DNA of 64,000 nt, from positions 1-64,000 of the forward strand of contig CAJXLN010000004.1 in assembly GCA_913056255.1 (NCBI GenBank), read 5' to 3'. Within the stretch, counting starts at the first letter, position 1; each line of letters starts with the position of its first letter. Of this stretch, positions 1 through 8,924 are shown piece after piece. Position numbers and translations under genes: made by a program. Below the pieces are notes generated by a model. It was given only the letters and a program-made list of their open reading frames with translations, was not told where the DNA came from and searched no databases. The stretch comes from an uncultured Thermotogae bacterium. GTDB taxonomy: Bacteria > Thermotogota > Thermotogae > Mesoaciditogales > Mesoaciditogaceae.

Positions 1-3
1 TTT

Positions 4-93
4 GGCGGCAGTCAAGAAACGATAGCCGTGAAGTCGTAAACGATAATACTTGAGAGTTAAAGATATCCTGATTATTTAAGGATAAGTTCTTAG
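4..93 (+). repeat. Dispersed ~90-bp repeat, copy A
   Basis: Nearly the same sequence recurs at 3412-3501, 10402-10450 joined to 10597-10642, and 26772-26861, always between genes. Shared blocks include AAGAAACG, TAGCCGTGAAGTCG, ACGATAATACTTGAG, TTAAAGATATC and TTATTTAAGGATAAG. Only the right part of any larger element is visible because the left side lies outside the window. The rest of 94-224 holds no gene that I can see. A short block GACGCACATTAAGAG at 134-148 resembles the inverted repeats that bound the element at 51266-51650. Confidence 0.85.
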
Positions 94-224
94 AATGTTT
101 AAATTTATTCGTAACATTTATCGTAATCTTGACGCACATTAAGAGGCAATTAGTAAAAAATCCCCCACTTCAAAGTAAATAGGAGCAAGTATTATCAAGT
201 GATGATGACAGGTTTCGATGTATT

Positions 225-1484
225 TCAAATTACTCCTGCTATTTTGGCGCCGTGAATTTTCAAAGCCTTAGGACCATAGTAATTGCCTTCTTTCACGGTT
301 TCTTTCGAAAGTTCAAGCGTTTCTTGCACATCTTTTATATTTCCTGAAACCGACCCGCCAGTTACAGGTATTTTCTTTTCACCGTCGTAGTACCATCCTA
401 ACCTTATTTCACCGGCGAAGTCACCTGTCAACGCATTCATTTGAAAATCGGAAAATGACTTGAGTTCAATGTATCTACCACTTCTAAGCTCATCGATGCT
501 TTTTTTACCAGGATCCACACTGAAATTGGTCATGTTTCCAGTCGGATTTGTGTTGAGGTAATGAGAAAATCTCAGATTTCCCCAGTACGTGAGGAGTTTT
601 CCGTTGTCGATTATCTTGACCTTTTTCAGCTCAACTCCATCGTTATCAAAAGGCACGGAAAAGTACGATCCTTCGATCGTAGGATCGATGTACAACGTTA
701 TCGGAGCGTGGAATTTGTCTCCAATTTTAGCGTTTGACATCTGCTCGTAGACATTCATTGCCGAGGCTTTTTCAAGATAGTAACTCATGATCTCTTTAGT
801 TCCGGATTCATCGAATATTATGGGGATATCTTTTATTTTTGGTGTCGATCTGGCAGCAGCTCTATCAGCGGTTATTTTCAAGGCATCGAGAACTCTGGAG
901 GAAATCGATTCTGGAGAAAGGTTAGATGTTTTGATGTCATGGTACAGCTCAACTTCTTCTTTGCCCTTGCTCGTTGTTATGAATTCGATCTCGAGTTTCT
1001 CATGGTTGTAGGATACATCAAGACCTGTAGAATTCAAGATTCTGACGTTCTCAGTGGTCAAGAACACTTCTGCCGAATTGATCCAGGCTTTATCATTGTC
1101 CACGAGTATGGCCTCGATCACACCGTCAACTTTTTCTAAAACACTCAAGGGTTTACGTACGTCTTTTTTCCGTGGCTTTGCGATCGGGTACGGTTCATTT
1201 TTGACGAAATCAGCTGCAAAGATTGCCTTTTTAATGGTTTTTTCGATCTCGTTTTGCGACATCGTTGGATGGATTTTTATGCTCGATGATCCCATGTAAT
1301 TCTTACCGTCTTCTTTGAATTTTTTGTAGACGGTCAGTTCGTATTTCCTTACCTTTTTTGCCCTGTTCATATCAAGGATTTTCTTTATGAAGAACATTTC
1401 TTTCGATTCCACATTTTTTTCGATTATTTTCCACTCTTCGATACCGAGTTTTCTAAGGCTTTTAAGGATCTCATCGACCATCAT
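225..1484 (-). CDS. tldE: TldE/PmbA-type protease subunit
   Basis: This 419-residue protein belongs to the TldD/PmbA family. It lacks the HExxxH metal site carried by its upstream neighbour, which is the hallmark of the TldE (PmbA) subunit. In characterised systems TldD and TldE form a heterodimeric metalloprotease that trims unfolded or modified peptides in a central channel. The family-typical C-terminal stretch with VTGGSVSGNI is present. The start overlaps the tldD stop by four bases (ATGA), so the two are translationally coupled and probably made in equal amounts. A second ATG directly follows the first, so the exact start is uncertain by one codon. The substrate is unknown; no RiPP precursor is visible nearby. 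Confidence 0.92.
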   Translation of the reverse strand: MMVDEILKSLRKLGIEEWKIIEKNVESKEMFFIKKILDMNRAKKVRKYELTVYKKFKEDGKNYMGSSSIKIHPTMSQNEIEKTIKKAIFAADFVKNEPYPIAKPRKKDVRKPLSVLEKVDGVIEAILVDNDKAWINSAEVFLTTENVRILNSTGLDVSYNHEKLEIEFITTSKGKEEVELYHDIKTSNLSPESISSRVLDALKITADRAAARSTPKIKDIPIIFDESGTKEIMSYYLEKASAMNVYEQMSNAKIGDKFHAPITLYIDPTIEGSYFSVPFDNDGVELKKVKIIDNGKLLTYWGNLRFSHYLNTNPTGNMTNFSVDPGKKSIDELRSGRYIELKSFSDFQMNALTGDFAGEIRLGWYYDGEKKIPVTGGSVSGNIKDVQETLELSKETVKEGNYYGPKALKIHGAKIAGVI

Positions 1485-2884
1485 CCCAACCTCGCTTTCG
1501 CTTTTATGTACGGGCCACCGGCGGAAACTTTGACGAATTCCTTGTAGCCTTTCCCACAGGCTCCGCTTCCAGAAAGCTTGAAGTCATCTGAAACCATGGA
1601 GATCGATTTGAGAAGATCAGGGACGTATCCCGTCATTACAATTGGCGAAATGATCTTCTTTGTCAGTTTCCCGTTTTCTATTTCTCTCGCGTAAGTTATC
1701 ATGATCTGAATTCCCCAGTTTTTTGGATCTTCCATACCACTTCCATATTTTTCAAGAAGATAACCCTTTTTGATCGAACTTATCATATCTGAAAGCTTGT
1801 CTTTACCGGGCGATAAAAAGGTGTTCGTCATCCTCGCATACGCTTTTCTTTCGAAGGATTGTCGTTTTCCGTTGCCAGTGGGTTTGGTTCCAAGTTTCAT
1901 AGCGGAGAGTAAGTCGGAAAGTCCTCTTTTCAATATTCCGTTCTCTATGACAACGGTGTCAGTTCCAAGTGTTCCTTCATCATCGAAAAAGTAGGATGAG
2001 ACTTCTTTCGCAGCGGCGGCACCATCGTGCATGGTGACAAGATCAGAACCAACTCTTTTGTTCATGTATTCCGCAGCTTTGGCTCTCCCTTTGACGAACA
2101 TGTCCATTTCGACACCGTGTCCAAAAGCCTCATGGGCTATCACACCGGTAACATCCGGAGAACATATGACATCGTATTCACCGGGTTCTAATCTTTTCGC
2201 ACCCAAGAGTGCCTCTGCATCTTCGACAACTTTCGGTACTTTCTCATCCATTTCATCGAGGAGTTCGACTCCCTTGAGACCTGAAAAGCTTTCATAAGTA
2301 TCTTTTATGTTATTGCCTTCCGCAACTATTGGCTGCAAATATCCTTGTGTCCACACGTAGGCCTGCGACAGTTCTTTTTTATTCGAGATGAACATCTTGT
2401 TGCTTTGGACTTCTTCGTAGATCGCGTTGAAATTCTTGAGCTTGTTTGAGATTTTGAAGGCTACATCTTTCATCCGGGAAAGTTTTTCGATCTTCTTCTG
2501 AGCACTCACGCTCTCTGGAAGAATTTCCACATCAGTGGAGAAATCCTCTTTGATTTCTTCTTCCTCGATCACGGGATAAGATGAAATTTCCATTTTGCTG
2601 TTGAGTTTCAAGGATTCCACGATCGTTTTCTCAATTTCCTCGATATCCTTCAACTCGTTGAAGGAAAATTCACGGTAATTTCCATCGTGCACTCTCACCA
2701 CAAATCCTCTTTCAGTCCAGGCGCTGTCGTGAATTTCCACACCATTTGCGTTCACGAGAAAAAAAGTGCCATTTTTGTCTGTTCCTAAAACTGAGACGTA
2801 ATCAAAATGCGTCGAAAGCTTGTCGATGAGTTCGTGTATCTTCTCTCGCGAACTTTCCAAAAAATTTGAAAATTCGACCTTCAA
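1481..2884 (-). CDS. tldD: TldD-type metalloprotease subunit
   Basis: This 467-residue protein carries HEAFGH at about residues 251-256, the zinc-binding HExxxH motif of TldD. The later conserved glycine-rich region includes SGSGACGKGYKEF near the C terminus. TldD is the catalytic half of the TldD/TldE protease. Its length is normal for the family and no frameshift is seen. It is the first gene of a two-gene operon with tldE. An extended -10 promoter lies about 85 bases upstream. The role here (general peptide turnover or maturation of a modified peptide) cannot be read from the sequence. Confidence 0.93.
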   Translation of the reverse strand: MKVEFSNFLESSREKIHELIDKLSTHFDYVSVLGTDKNGTFFLVNANGVEIHDSAWTERGFVVRVHDGNYREFSFNELKDIEEIEKTIVESLKLNSKMEISSYPVIEEEEIKEDFSTDVEILPESVSAQKKIEKLSRMKDVAFKISNKLKNFNAIYEEVQSNKMFISNKKELSQAYVWTQGYLQPIVAEGNNIKDTYESFSGLKGVELLDEMDEKVPKVVEDAEALLGAKRLEPGEYDVICSPDVTGVIAHEAFGHGVEMDMFVKGRAKAAEYMNKRVGSDLVTMHDGAAAAKEVSSYFFDDEGTLGTDTVVIENGILKRGLSDLLSAMKLGTKPTGNGKRQSFERKAYARMTNTFLSPGKDKLSDMISSIKKGYLLEKYGSGMEDPKNWGIQIMITYAREIENGKLTKKIISPIVMTGYVPDLLKSISMVSDDFKLSGSGACGKGYKEFVKVSAGGPYIKAKARLG

Positions 2885-2965
2885 AACTATCCCTCTTTTC
2901 TTTTAGAAATCCGTAATGCAATTTCATCGTTTCTTGAAGATAAATCAGATCAGAAAATCATTCAC

Positions 2966-2974
2966 ATTATACCA
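2966..2974 (-). promoter_or_regulatory. Extended -10 promoter for tldDE
   Basis: On the minus strand TGG is followed directly by TATAAT, a perfect -10 with an extended TGN element. It lies about 80 bases before the tldD start. No clear -35 is seen, which is common with extended -10 promoters. Bases 2885-3064 contain no other recognisable gene. Confidence 0.5.
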
Positions 2975-3064
2975 TTTCGTGGTTTCATGATCAGGAGCGT
3001 GGAGTTTCTTTATTTTCATAGGTAAATGTGAAAGTGATGTGAATCAAATACACGATATTTGTAT

Positions 3065-3500
3065 TTAGAGCTTATCCTTAAACAAAATAGGAGCGGAGGA
3101 GCCGAGAGAGCGGAGGTGCCAGCGGCACCATCTTTTCCGCTTTCCCGACCAAAGCGATAGCTGCGACCCCGTGGGCACTCGTTACTTCGACATTCCCGAC
3201 CAAGGCGGCAGCCGCGACCCTTTAGCACCATTTTTTCCGCTTCTACGACCAAAGCGATAGCTGCGACTGGAGGCACTCGTCTTTACAGCATTATTGTTTG
3301 AGGAGCCGAGAGTGCCCGTCGGCACTCGTTATTTCGGCTTTTACGACCAAGTCGGTAGACGCGACCGGTAGCCGAGACGTCAGGAGAGTAGAATAAAAAA
3401 ATCTTTGATTTAACGGCAACCAAGAAACGGTAGTTATAAAGTCGAAAACGATAATATTTGAGAGCTAAAGATATCGTGATTATTTAAGGATAAGTTCTAA
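3065..3500. mobile_element. 436-bp MITE-like element with terminal inverted repeats
   Basis: The left end TTAGAGCTTATCCTTAAA (3065-3082) is the inverse complement of the right end TTTAAGGATAAGTTCTAA (3483-3500), with 17 of 18 bases matching. GTAT flanks both sides (3061-3064 and 3501-3504) and may be a target duplication. However, GTAT also follows the copy at 10.6 kb, so it could instead be part of the repeat. The interior has no transposase. It holds five tandem units (3125-3371) and the conserved right-end repeat (3395-3500). This is the architecture of a non-autonomous miniature element. The transposase family that mobilises it is unknown. Confidence 0.75.
3125..3371. repeat. Five tandem ~49-bp GC-rich units inside the MITE
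   Basis: Units run 3125-3174, 3175-3224, 3225-3272, 3273-3321 and 3322-3371. Each begins with GCACC or GCACT. Units 1, 2, 3 and 5 share a core like CGACCAAAGCGATAGC followed by GCGAC. Unit 4 has lost the core and instead carries GAGGAGCCGAGAG, which also occurs just before unit 1 at about 3096. The block looks much richer in G and C than its surroundings. The partly self-complementary core suggests possible RNA or DNA secondary structure. An open frame across it on the minus strand appears to be only a by-product of the repeats. Confidence 0.75.
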
Positions 3501-3501
3501 G
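3395..3501 (+). repeat. Dispersed ~90-bp repeat, copy B
   Basis: This matches copies A, C and D and forms the right end of the 436-bp element. It shares with copy C an extra leftward block (seven A, then TCTTTG, then ACGGCA). The first hairpin seen in the other copies (ACGG-TAG-CCGT) is broken here, because the sequence reads ACGGTAGTTAT. Confidence 0.85.
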
Positions 3502-3514
3502 TATCAAATCACAC

Positions 3515-3554
3515 TTGACAAAATTCCACTCCTCGATGTATACTATTTGTATAC
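3515..3554 (+). promoter_or_regulatory. nagB promoter with GTATAC operator
   Basis: There is a perfect -35 TTGACA (3515-3520), an 18-base spacer and a -10 TATACT (3539-3544). Two GTATAC half-sites (3538-3543 and 3549-3554) sit five bases apart, covering the -10 and the expected start of transcription. Such inverted repeats over the -10 are typical of GntR-family repressors, which commonly control nagB in other bacteria. No regulator gene is adjacent. A good ribosome site, GAGAGG, follows at 3575-3580. Confidence 0.7.
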
Positions 3555-3586
3555 TTGTAAGTACATCTTTGAAAGAGAGGATATTT

Positions 3587-4333
3587 ATGATCAAAATTGA
3601 GAAAAATTCTAAAATGGTTGGTTTTAGTGCAGCCACGATAATCGCGAGGCAACTGATAAAGAAGCCTAATTCCGTAATAGCGATTCCTACTGGAACAACA
3701 CCAATTCCCATGTACGAAGCAATCGTGAAATTAGTTGAACACAGGATTATTTTCACCCAAAAAGCGCGTTTCTTCAATTTGGATGAATATGTGGGTCTTA
3801 CTCGAGAAAATCCGATGTCTTACGCTTATTACATGAAAAAGCATCTTCTTTCAAAGATCGAAAAGGTTCAACACGATATTCCATCAACTGATACACGAAA
3901 TCCGGAAGAGGAGGCAAACAATTACGAAAAGAGAATAGAAAAAGTGGGTGGCTTCGATCTGTGTTTGTTGGGAATAGGAGTTGATGGCCATATAGGATTC
4001 AATGAACCTGGAACTCCTTTTTCGTCTATCACGCATGTCGCTCATCTTCATCCATCAACGATCAAAAGAAATTCGAAGGAATTTGGAAAAACAGTTCCCG
4101 ATATTGCAATAACAGTGGGCATTAAAACCATAATGAAATCTCGGAGCATCGTACTTATGGCCACTGGTACCGAGAAATCAAAGATATTAAAAGATGCATT
4201 TTGGGGAGAAGTTACGCCAGATGTGCCCGCTTCTGTACTTCAGCTCCATCCAAATCTTACCGTTTTAGTTGACGAGAAGTGCGCAACTGAAATCACATCC
4301 AGCGCCAATGACTTCCATTGGATGAATCTCTGA
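3587..4333 (+). CDS. nagB: Glucosamine-6-phosphate deaminase
   Basis: NagB converts glucosamine-6-phosphate to fructose-6-phosphate and ammonia, the last step of amino-sugar catabolism in the cytosol. The protein is 248 residues, normal for the family. It shows the NagB signature LGIGVDGHIGFNEPG near residues 124-138 and an early IPTGTTP phosphate-binding loop. The ATG at 3587 is chosen because GAGAGG lies just upstream and the promoter and operator precede it. A longer in-frame start would run into the promoter. The 3' end overlaps the convergent cysS gene by 41 bases. No nagA or transporter is beside it. Confidence 0.93.
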   Translation: MIKIEKNSKMVGFSAATIIARQLIKKPNSVIAIPTGTTPIPMYEAIVKLVEHRIIFTQKARFFNLDEYVGLTRENPMSYAYYMKKHLLSKIEKVQHDIPSTDTRNPEEEANNYEKRIEKVGGFDLCLLGIGVDGHIGFNEPGTPFSSITHVAHLHPSTIKRNSKEFGKTVPDIAITVGIKTIMKSRSIVLMATGTEKSKILKDAFWGEVTPDVPASVLQLHPNLTVLVDEKCATEITSSANDFHWMNL

Positions 4334-5660
4334 TTTCTACCCCTAACTCTTTCAGTTTTTTTCTTATCGCGTCGGCTTGTTCGTAATCGTTACGAACTCG
4401 TGCAGTATTCCTCAACTCCACAAGGGTTTCTACAAAAGCATCAGCGTTTACATTTTTCTTTTCAAAGTCAAAGCCTAAGAAGTAATTCCATTCCATAAAA
4501 AGGGCGCGAATTTTCGCCAAATGCTCGCGATCGTCCGTGAGGAGAGCTTCTTTTACAAGCTCGAATATAACAGAAAAAGCTTGTGGAGTGTTAAAATCGT
4601 CATCCAGTGCCTCATTCATCCGCGCGCGCCATTCTTTTGAAAAACTGTCTTCTACAGCTTTTGTATCATCACCGATTTTTCTTTTGATCTCGTCCATAGC
4701 GTTTGCAATTCTATTGTAAGATGCTTTTGCCTCTTCCATCCTATCCGAGGAAAATTCCATCGGACTTCGATAATGTTTTGAAAGCAAGTACATTCTAAGT
4801 GCATTAGGTCCGTACACTCTTAAGGCTTCTCTAACGTTGAAGATGTTGCCAAGCGATTTGGACATTTTTTCTTTCTTCACAGATATCATACCGTTGTGCA
4901 TCCAATAATTCACCCATTTTTTTCCACTCCATGCTTCAGATTGAGCACGTTCGTTTTCATGATGGGGGAATATAAGATCGTTTCCGCCGGCATGAATATC
5001 GAACGAATCACCAAGGAGTGTAGTGGACATGACAGAACACTCTATATGCCATCCAGGCCTCCCAGATTTCCATGGACTGTTCCAACTCGGCTCTCCCGCT
5101 TTGGCTGCTTTCCAAAGCACGAAATCGAGAGGATCGTCTTTAGAATCGTTGATCTCCACTCTTGCACCAGATCGCATATCAGACAGTTTTCTGTTGGAAA
5201 GAGCGCCGTAACTTTTGAAAGCACTCACATCGAAATAAACATCGCCGTTTTTGGAATATGCAAATCCTTTTTTTTGAAGAACTGATATAAAATCGATGAT
5301 TTCGTTCACAAAATCGGTGGTACGTGGATGAAAGGTTGCAGGCTCAATTCCGAGCCTACAAGCATCTTTAAAGTATTCGGCCACGTATCTATCGGATAAT
5401 CTTTTTGTGGATATTCCTTCTTCATTCGCAGTTTTTATGATCTTGTCATCTATATCCGTGAAATTTTGTACGTAAGTGACACTGTATCCTCTGTATTCAA
5501 GATATCTTCGAAAGCTATCAAATACCACAGCCGCTCGGGCGTTCCCAACATGTATCAGATTGTAAACAGTGGGGCCACACACGTACATTTTTACCCTTCC
5601 CTCTTCTAAGGGAATGAATTCTTCTTTTTTCCCACTCAGTGTGTTGGTTATCCTGATCAT
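4293..5660 (-). CDS. cysS: Cysteinyl-tRNA synthetase
   Basis: This class I synthetase is 455 residues and charges tRNA-Cys. It shows the HIGH-type motif HVGNAR (about residue 37), preceded by CGPTVYN, and the KMSKS motif in KEKMSKSLGN. The zinc-site cysteine and histidine residues are in ECS and HHENE. The C terminus keeps the typical GxxWRW ending, so the gene is full length even though it overlaps nagB. It begins one base after the gltX stop, which indicates co-transcription with gltX. Confidence 0.96.
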   Translation of the reverse strand: MIRITNTLSGKKEEFIPLEEGRVKMYVCGPTVYNLIHVGNARAAVVFDSFRRYLEYRGYSVTYVQNFTDIDDKIIKTANEEGISTKRLSDRYVAEYFKDACRLGIEPATFHPRTTDFVNEIIDFISVLQKKGFAYSKNGDVYFDVSAFKSYGALSNRKLSDMRSGARVEINDSKDDPLDFVLWKAAKAGEPSWNSPWKSGRPGWHIECSVMSTTLLGDSFDIHAGGNDLIFPHHENERAQSEAWSGKKWVNYWMHNGMISVKKEKMSKSLGNIFNVREALRVYGPNALRMYLLSKHYRSPMEFSSDRMEEAKASYNRIANAMDEIKRKIGDDTKAVEDSFSKEWRARMNEALDDDFNTPQAFSVIFELVKEALLTDDREHLAKIRALFMEWNYFLGFDFEKKNVNADAFVETLVELRNTARVRNDYEQADAIRKKLKELGVEIRDSSNGSHWRWM

Positions 5661-5661
5661 G

Positions 5662-7110
5662 TTAATCCTCCAGAAATCGTTTTAGCCTTGAAATAACATT
5701 TTCTCTTCCAAGAAGAAAAATCAAATTCACAAGATCAGGGCCTGAGTCTTTGCCGGTTAATATTTCTCGAAGAGAGTGATAAAAATCCCCAGGTTTAACT
5801 TTTGTTTCTTTGACAACGCGTCTGGTTGCCTGGGTAATGGATTGAGGGGTCCACTCGTCCATCGATTCGTAAGAATTTTTCAGTGTCTTGTAAACGAGTG
5901 AAATACCGCTCTTTTCCAATAATTTTTTTAATTCATAGTTTATTTCAGGAGTTTTCGTGTACACTTCAAGTTTTTCAGGAAGTTGAGACAATTCGTTTAC
6001 TTCATTCTTCACTGATGAAAGTGCTGCCATCGTCCATTTTCGACTGAAGGTATACTCCTCTTCTGATAAAAATTTCGGAACCACAAATGGTTTTGAGAAT
6101 TCATAAAGTTCTTCCTCTGAAAGTTTCCTTATGTATTGTCCGTTCATCCAGATGAGTTTCTTTTCATCGAAAATTGCCGGATTTTTGGAAACACGATCGA
6201 GATCGAAATTTTCGATCAACTCATTCATACTCATCACCTCTTTAAGCTCAGGATGTGACCATCCAAGAAGTGCAAGGTAATTGATCATCGCCTGAGGTAA
6301 GAAACCGCGTTTTCTGTATTCAGAAATGGAAGTTGATCCGTGACGTTTACTCAATCGTGTTCGATCTGGACCAAGTATCGTTGAAAGATGTGCGAATTTT
6401 GGAACTTTAAATTCGAGAGCTTCGTAAAGAGCTATTTGTTTAACGGTGTTTGAAAGATGATCGTCTCCACGTATAACATGAGTGATTTCCATAAGAGAGT
6501 CGTCTATAACAACAGCGAAGTTGTACGTTGGTATTCCATTGGATCTGAGAATGGCGAAATCTCCAACCGAGTCAGCTCCAAAATGTACATCGCCTTTTAC
6601 AAGATCGTTCAGTATTCGATCTTTTCTTTCAAGTGAGAAGTATATGGCAGGTTGCCTACCGTCTTTTTTGTACCTCTCTATTCTTTCGTGTGTGGAGAAA
6701 CTCTCAAGCATTTCACGGGTGTAATGCGGAGCCTGGGATTTTGAAATCATGTTTTCTCTGAGCTTTTCTATTTCTTCCGCTTCGGCGTAAACAAAATAGG
6801 CTTTTCCACTATCAACCAGCTTTTGAGCGTAGTTTTTGTACAATTCCGTTCTTTCACTTTGTCTGTAAGGACCGTACTTCCCTCCAATATCAGGCCCTTC
6901 GTCCCAATCAAATCCAAGCCATTTCAGATCGTTCAAGAGGCTTATTTCAGATTTCTTAGTCGATCGTTCAACATCTGTATCCTCTACTCTGAGGACGAAC
7001 TGTCCTTTGTATTTTTTGGCATATAGAAAAGAAAAGAGGGCAGTTCTCACACCACCTACATGAAGTTCACCCGTGGGACTCGGTGCAAAACGTGTTCTCA
7101 CAGTTGTCAT
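5662..7110 (-). CDS. gltX: Glutamyl-tRNA synthetase
   Basis: This is a 482-residue class I synthetase with FAPSPTGELHVGG (HIGH region, residues 7-19) and the KMSKS-equivalent LSKRHG near residue 250. It attaches glutamate to tRNA-Glu. Some bacteria also use GltX to mischarge tRNA-Gln, and specificity cannot be decided from sequence alone. The gene sits between mnmE and cysS with 11-base and 1-base gaps, in a translation-related operon. No second gltX is in the window. Confidence 0.95.
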   Translation of the reverse strand: MTTVRTRFAPSPTGELHVGGVRTALFSFLYAKKYKGQFVLRVEDTDVERSTKKSEISLLNDLKWLGFDWDEGPDIGGKYGPYRQSERTELYKNYAQKLVDSGKAYFVYAEAEEIEKLRENMISKSQAPHYTREMLESFSTHERIERYKKDGRQPAIYFSLERKDRILNDLVKGDVHFGADSVGDFAILRSNGIPTYNFAVVIDDSLMEITHVIRGDDHLSNTVKQIALYEALEFKVPKFAHLSTILGPDRTRLSKRHGSTSISEYRKRGFLPQAMINYLALLGWSHPELKEVMSMNELIENFDLDRVSKNPAIFDEKKLIWMNGQYIRKLSEEELYEFSKPFVVPKFLSEEEYTFSRKWTMAALSSVKNEVNELSQLPEKLEVYTKTPEINYELKKLLEKSGISLVYKTLKNSYESMDEWTPQSITQATRRVVKETKVKPGDFYHSLREILTGKDSGPDLVNLIFLLGRENVISRLKRFLED

Positions 7111-7121
7111 TTATCCATTCC

Positions 7122-8417
7122 TCACTTTCCAACACAAAAATTCGAGAATATAATATCGAGAATATCGTCAGAGTACCTTCTACCAGTAAGAGAATCCAAA
7201 AACTCAATGGCTTTCCTTATATTAATGTCCACAACATCAATGGGATATCTGCTTTTCTGTGCCACTTCGGCTTCCTCTATTTCATTCAGTGCCCTCTTCA
7301 ACAGATCGTACTGCCTCTCAGCTATTACAACGGCATCAACGCTATTCATGCTCTCAGTTACCGAAGTTGCCAATTTCACGATCTCATCTCGCAATTTTTC
7401 TATTCCATGGCCTGTTTTCGCAGAAACGTTCAGAACACCATCGAATCTCCTTTTTGCAAGATCGATTTTGTTTACGACTCGAATGTCAGCTGAAAGTTCA
7501 GTGTTGTTTTTTTCAGATACGGTGGCATCCATAATGTGTACTTTGATATCGGCTTCTTGTGCCGCCTTAAGTGCTCGGTCTACTCCAATCTTTTCAATTT
7601 TATCCGGTGTTTCTCGTATTCCAGCAGTGTCAATGAGTTTTACGCGCAATCCACCTATAAAAGTATCGACTTCGACAGTGTCTCTGGTAGTTCCGGCAAC
7701 AGGTGTCACTATTGCCCGATCACGTCCAATTAAGGCGTTGAGTATGGAAGATTTTCCAACATTTGGAGCACCCAAGAGTGCAACTTTAACGCCTTCTATG
7801 GCAGTTTTCGCAGGATCATAAGTTGAGATGAGTTGTTTCAATCTTTTTGTCATTGGCGAAAGATCTAAATTGAAATCATCTTCAAATTCATCAGGATAAT
7901 CGATTCTCACCTCTATTGAGGCGGAAAGATTTAAAAGCTCTTCTCTCAAAGCTTTAACGAATTTAGAAAAGGCTCCATCCATTGTCTTTCTTGCAATTTT
8001 GATTCCTACTTCACTCGTTGAATCCACGATCTTTTCCACAGCTTCTGCCATGGTCAGATCCATCTTGCCATTCAAAAATGCACGTTTAGTGAATTCTCCA
8101 TGTTCTGCCAATCTTGCTCCAGAATCGATCATCGCCCTTACGGCTTTTGATAGAATTAAAGAATTACCATGAAAAGATATCTCTACCATATCTTCTCCAG
8201 TATAGGTGTGGGGAGCTTTGTAAAAGATCACAACGATATCATCCAAAGTCTCTTTTCCGATTGTGAAACTGGCGTGACTAGCAACTCTTGATTTCGGATG
8301 GATATTCACGTGTTTTAAGACGATATTCCAGGATTCAGGACCGCTTAACCTTATCATTCCAATAGCCGCTCTACCTGGTGCAGTAGAAATGGCTACAATA
8401 GTGTCCGGCTTTACCAT
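7122..8417 (-). CDS. mnmE: tRNA modification GTPase MnmE
   Basis: With MnmG, MnmE installs the carboxymethylaminomethyl group at U34 of certain tRNAs. The 431-residue protein has the N-terminal formyl-folate-binding domain (STAPGRAAIGMIRLSG). It then has a GTPase domain with GAPNVGKSS (P-loop, about residues 212-220), GTTRDT, DTAGIRE and NKID. It ends with the diagnostic CxGK (CVGK). The start overlaps the stop of the upstream small envelope protein by seven bases. mnmG is not in the window. Confidence 0.95.
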   Translation of the reverse strand: MVKPDTIVAISTAPGRAAIGMIRLSGPESWNIVLKHVNIHPKSRVASHASFTIGKETLDDIVVIFYKAPHTYTGEDMVEISFHGNSLILSKAVRAMIDSGARLAEHGEFTKRAFLNGKMDLTMAEAVEKIVDSTSEVGIKIARKTMDGAFSKFVKALREELLNLSASIEVRIDYPDEFEDDFNLDLSPMTKRLKQLISTYDPAKTAIEGVKVALLGAPNVGKSSILNALIGRDRAIVTPVAGTTRDTVEVDTFIGGLRVKLIDTAGIRETPDKIEKIGVDRALKAAQEADIKVHIMDATVSEKNNTELSADIRVVNKIDLAKRRFDGVLNVSAKTGHGIEKLRDEIVKLATSVTESMNSVDAVVIAERQYDLLKRALNEIEEAEVAQKSRYPIDVVDINIRKAIEFLDSLTGRRYSDDILDIIFSNFCVGK

Positions 8418-8857
8418 ACGTACCCCACTCCAAATTCAGGAGACAACTTGCCATTTGATGGAATATGATTCGATGTGTCATTGAAAAAGACAAAGATTTT
8501 CGTTACACCGACAAACACTCCAAAATCGTGTAAACGAGCCCCAATTCTGCTGTCACCAGAAAGTAAAACGGCATTTGCATCTGTAGAGCTCGCAAAGAGT
8601 ATTGAAGCACTCACGCCGCCTCTCAAAAATAGTGTGAGTTGTGATACACTGCAGTCGATGTTTAATCCAATTCCCTGATTCAAGGAAATTGCAGCCTTGT
8701 TCACCGAAAATCCAGAAGAAAGGTACATGTTTCCGAAATTTTCTGTGAATTCAACACCCATTCCAGCACTTACATATCCTCCCCATATTGATTGTGAAAA
8801 GGCTACAGTTCCAAATAATACCGATAAAAAAAGTGTAAAAAACACGTATTTTCTCAT
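8411..8857 (-). CDS. Small exported beta-rich protein, unknown function
   Basis: This 148-residue protein starts with a clear signal peptide (MRKYVFFTLFLSVLFGTVAFSQS; cleavage likely near residue 22). The rest alternates polar and hydrophobic residues with many glycines and ends in the aromatic pair YVW, as in small outer-membrane beta-barrels. No family is recognised with confidence. It overlaps mnmE by seven bases and is first in that run of genes. An outer-membrane location is inference from composition only. Confidence 0.6.
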   Translation of the reverse strand: MRKYVFFTLFLSVLFGTVAFSQSIWGGYVSAGMGVEFTENFGNMYLSSGFSVNKAAISLNQGIGLNIDCSVSQLTLFLRGGVSASILFASSTDANAVLLSGDSRIGARLHDFGVFVGVTKIFVFFNDTSNHIPSNGKLSPEFGVGYVW

Positions 8858-8924
8858 CTTGAGAAAATTCCTCCTTTGATTTCGTGCAAACCCTCACCAC
8901 ATACAAGAAAAAACTATTTACGTC

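Noticed and set aside
3016-3276. Minus-strand open frame of 86 codons through the MITE
   Set aside because: It is created by the tandem 49-bp units, has no ribosome site and resembles no protein.
3125-3371. CRISPR array at the ~49-bp units
   Set aside because: The units are degenerate along their whole length with no separate constant repeat and variable spacer, and no cas genes are present.
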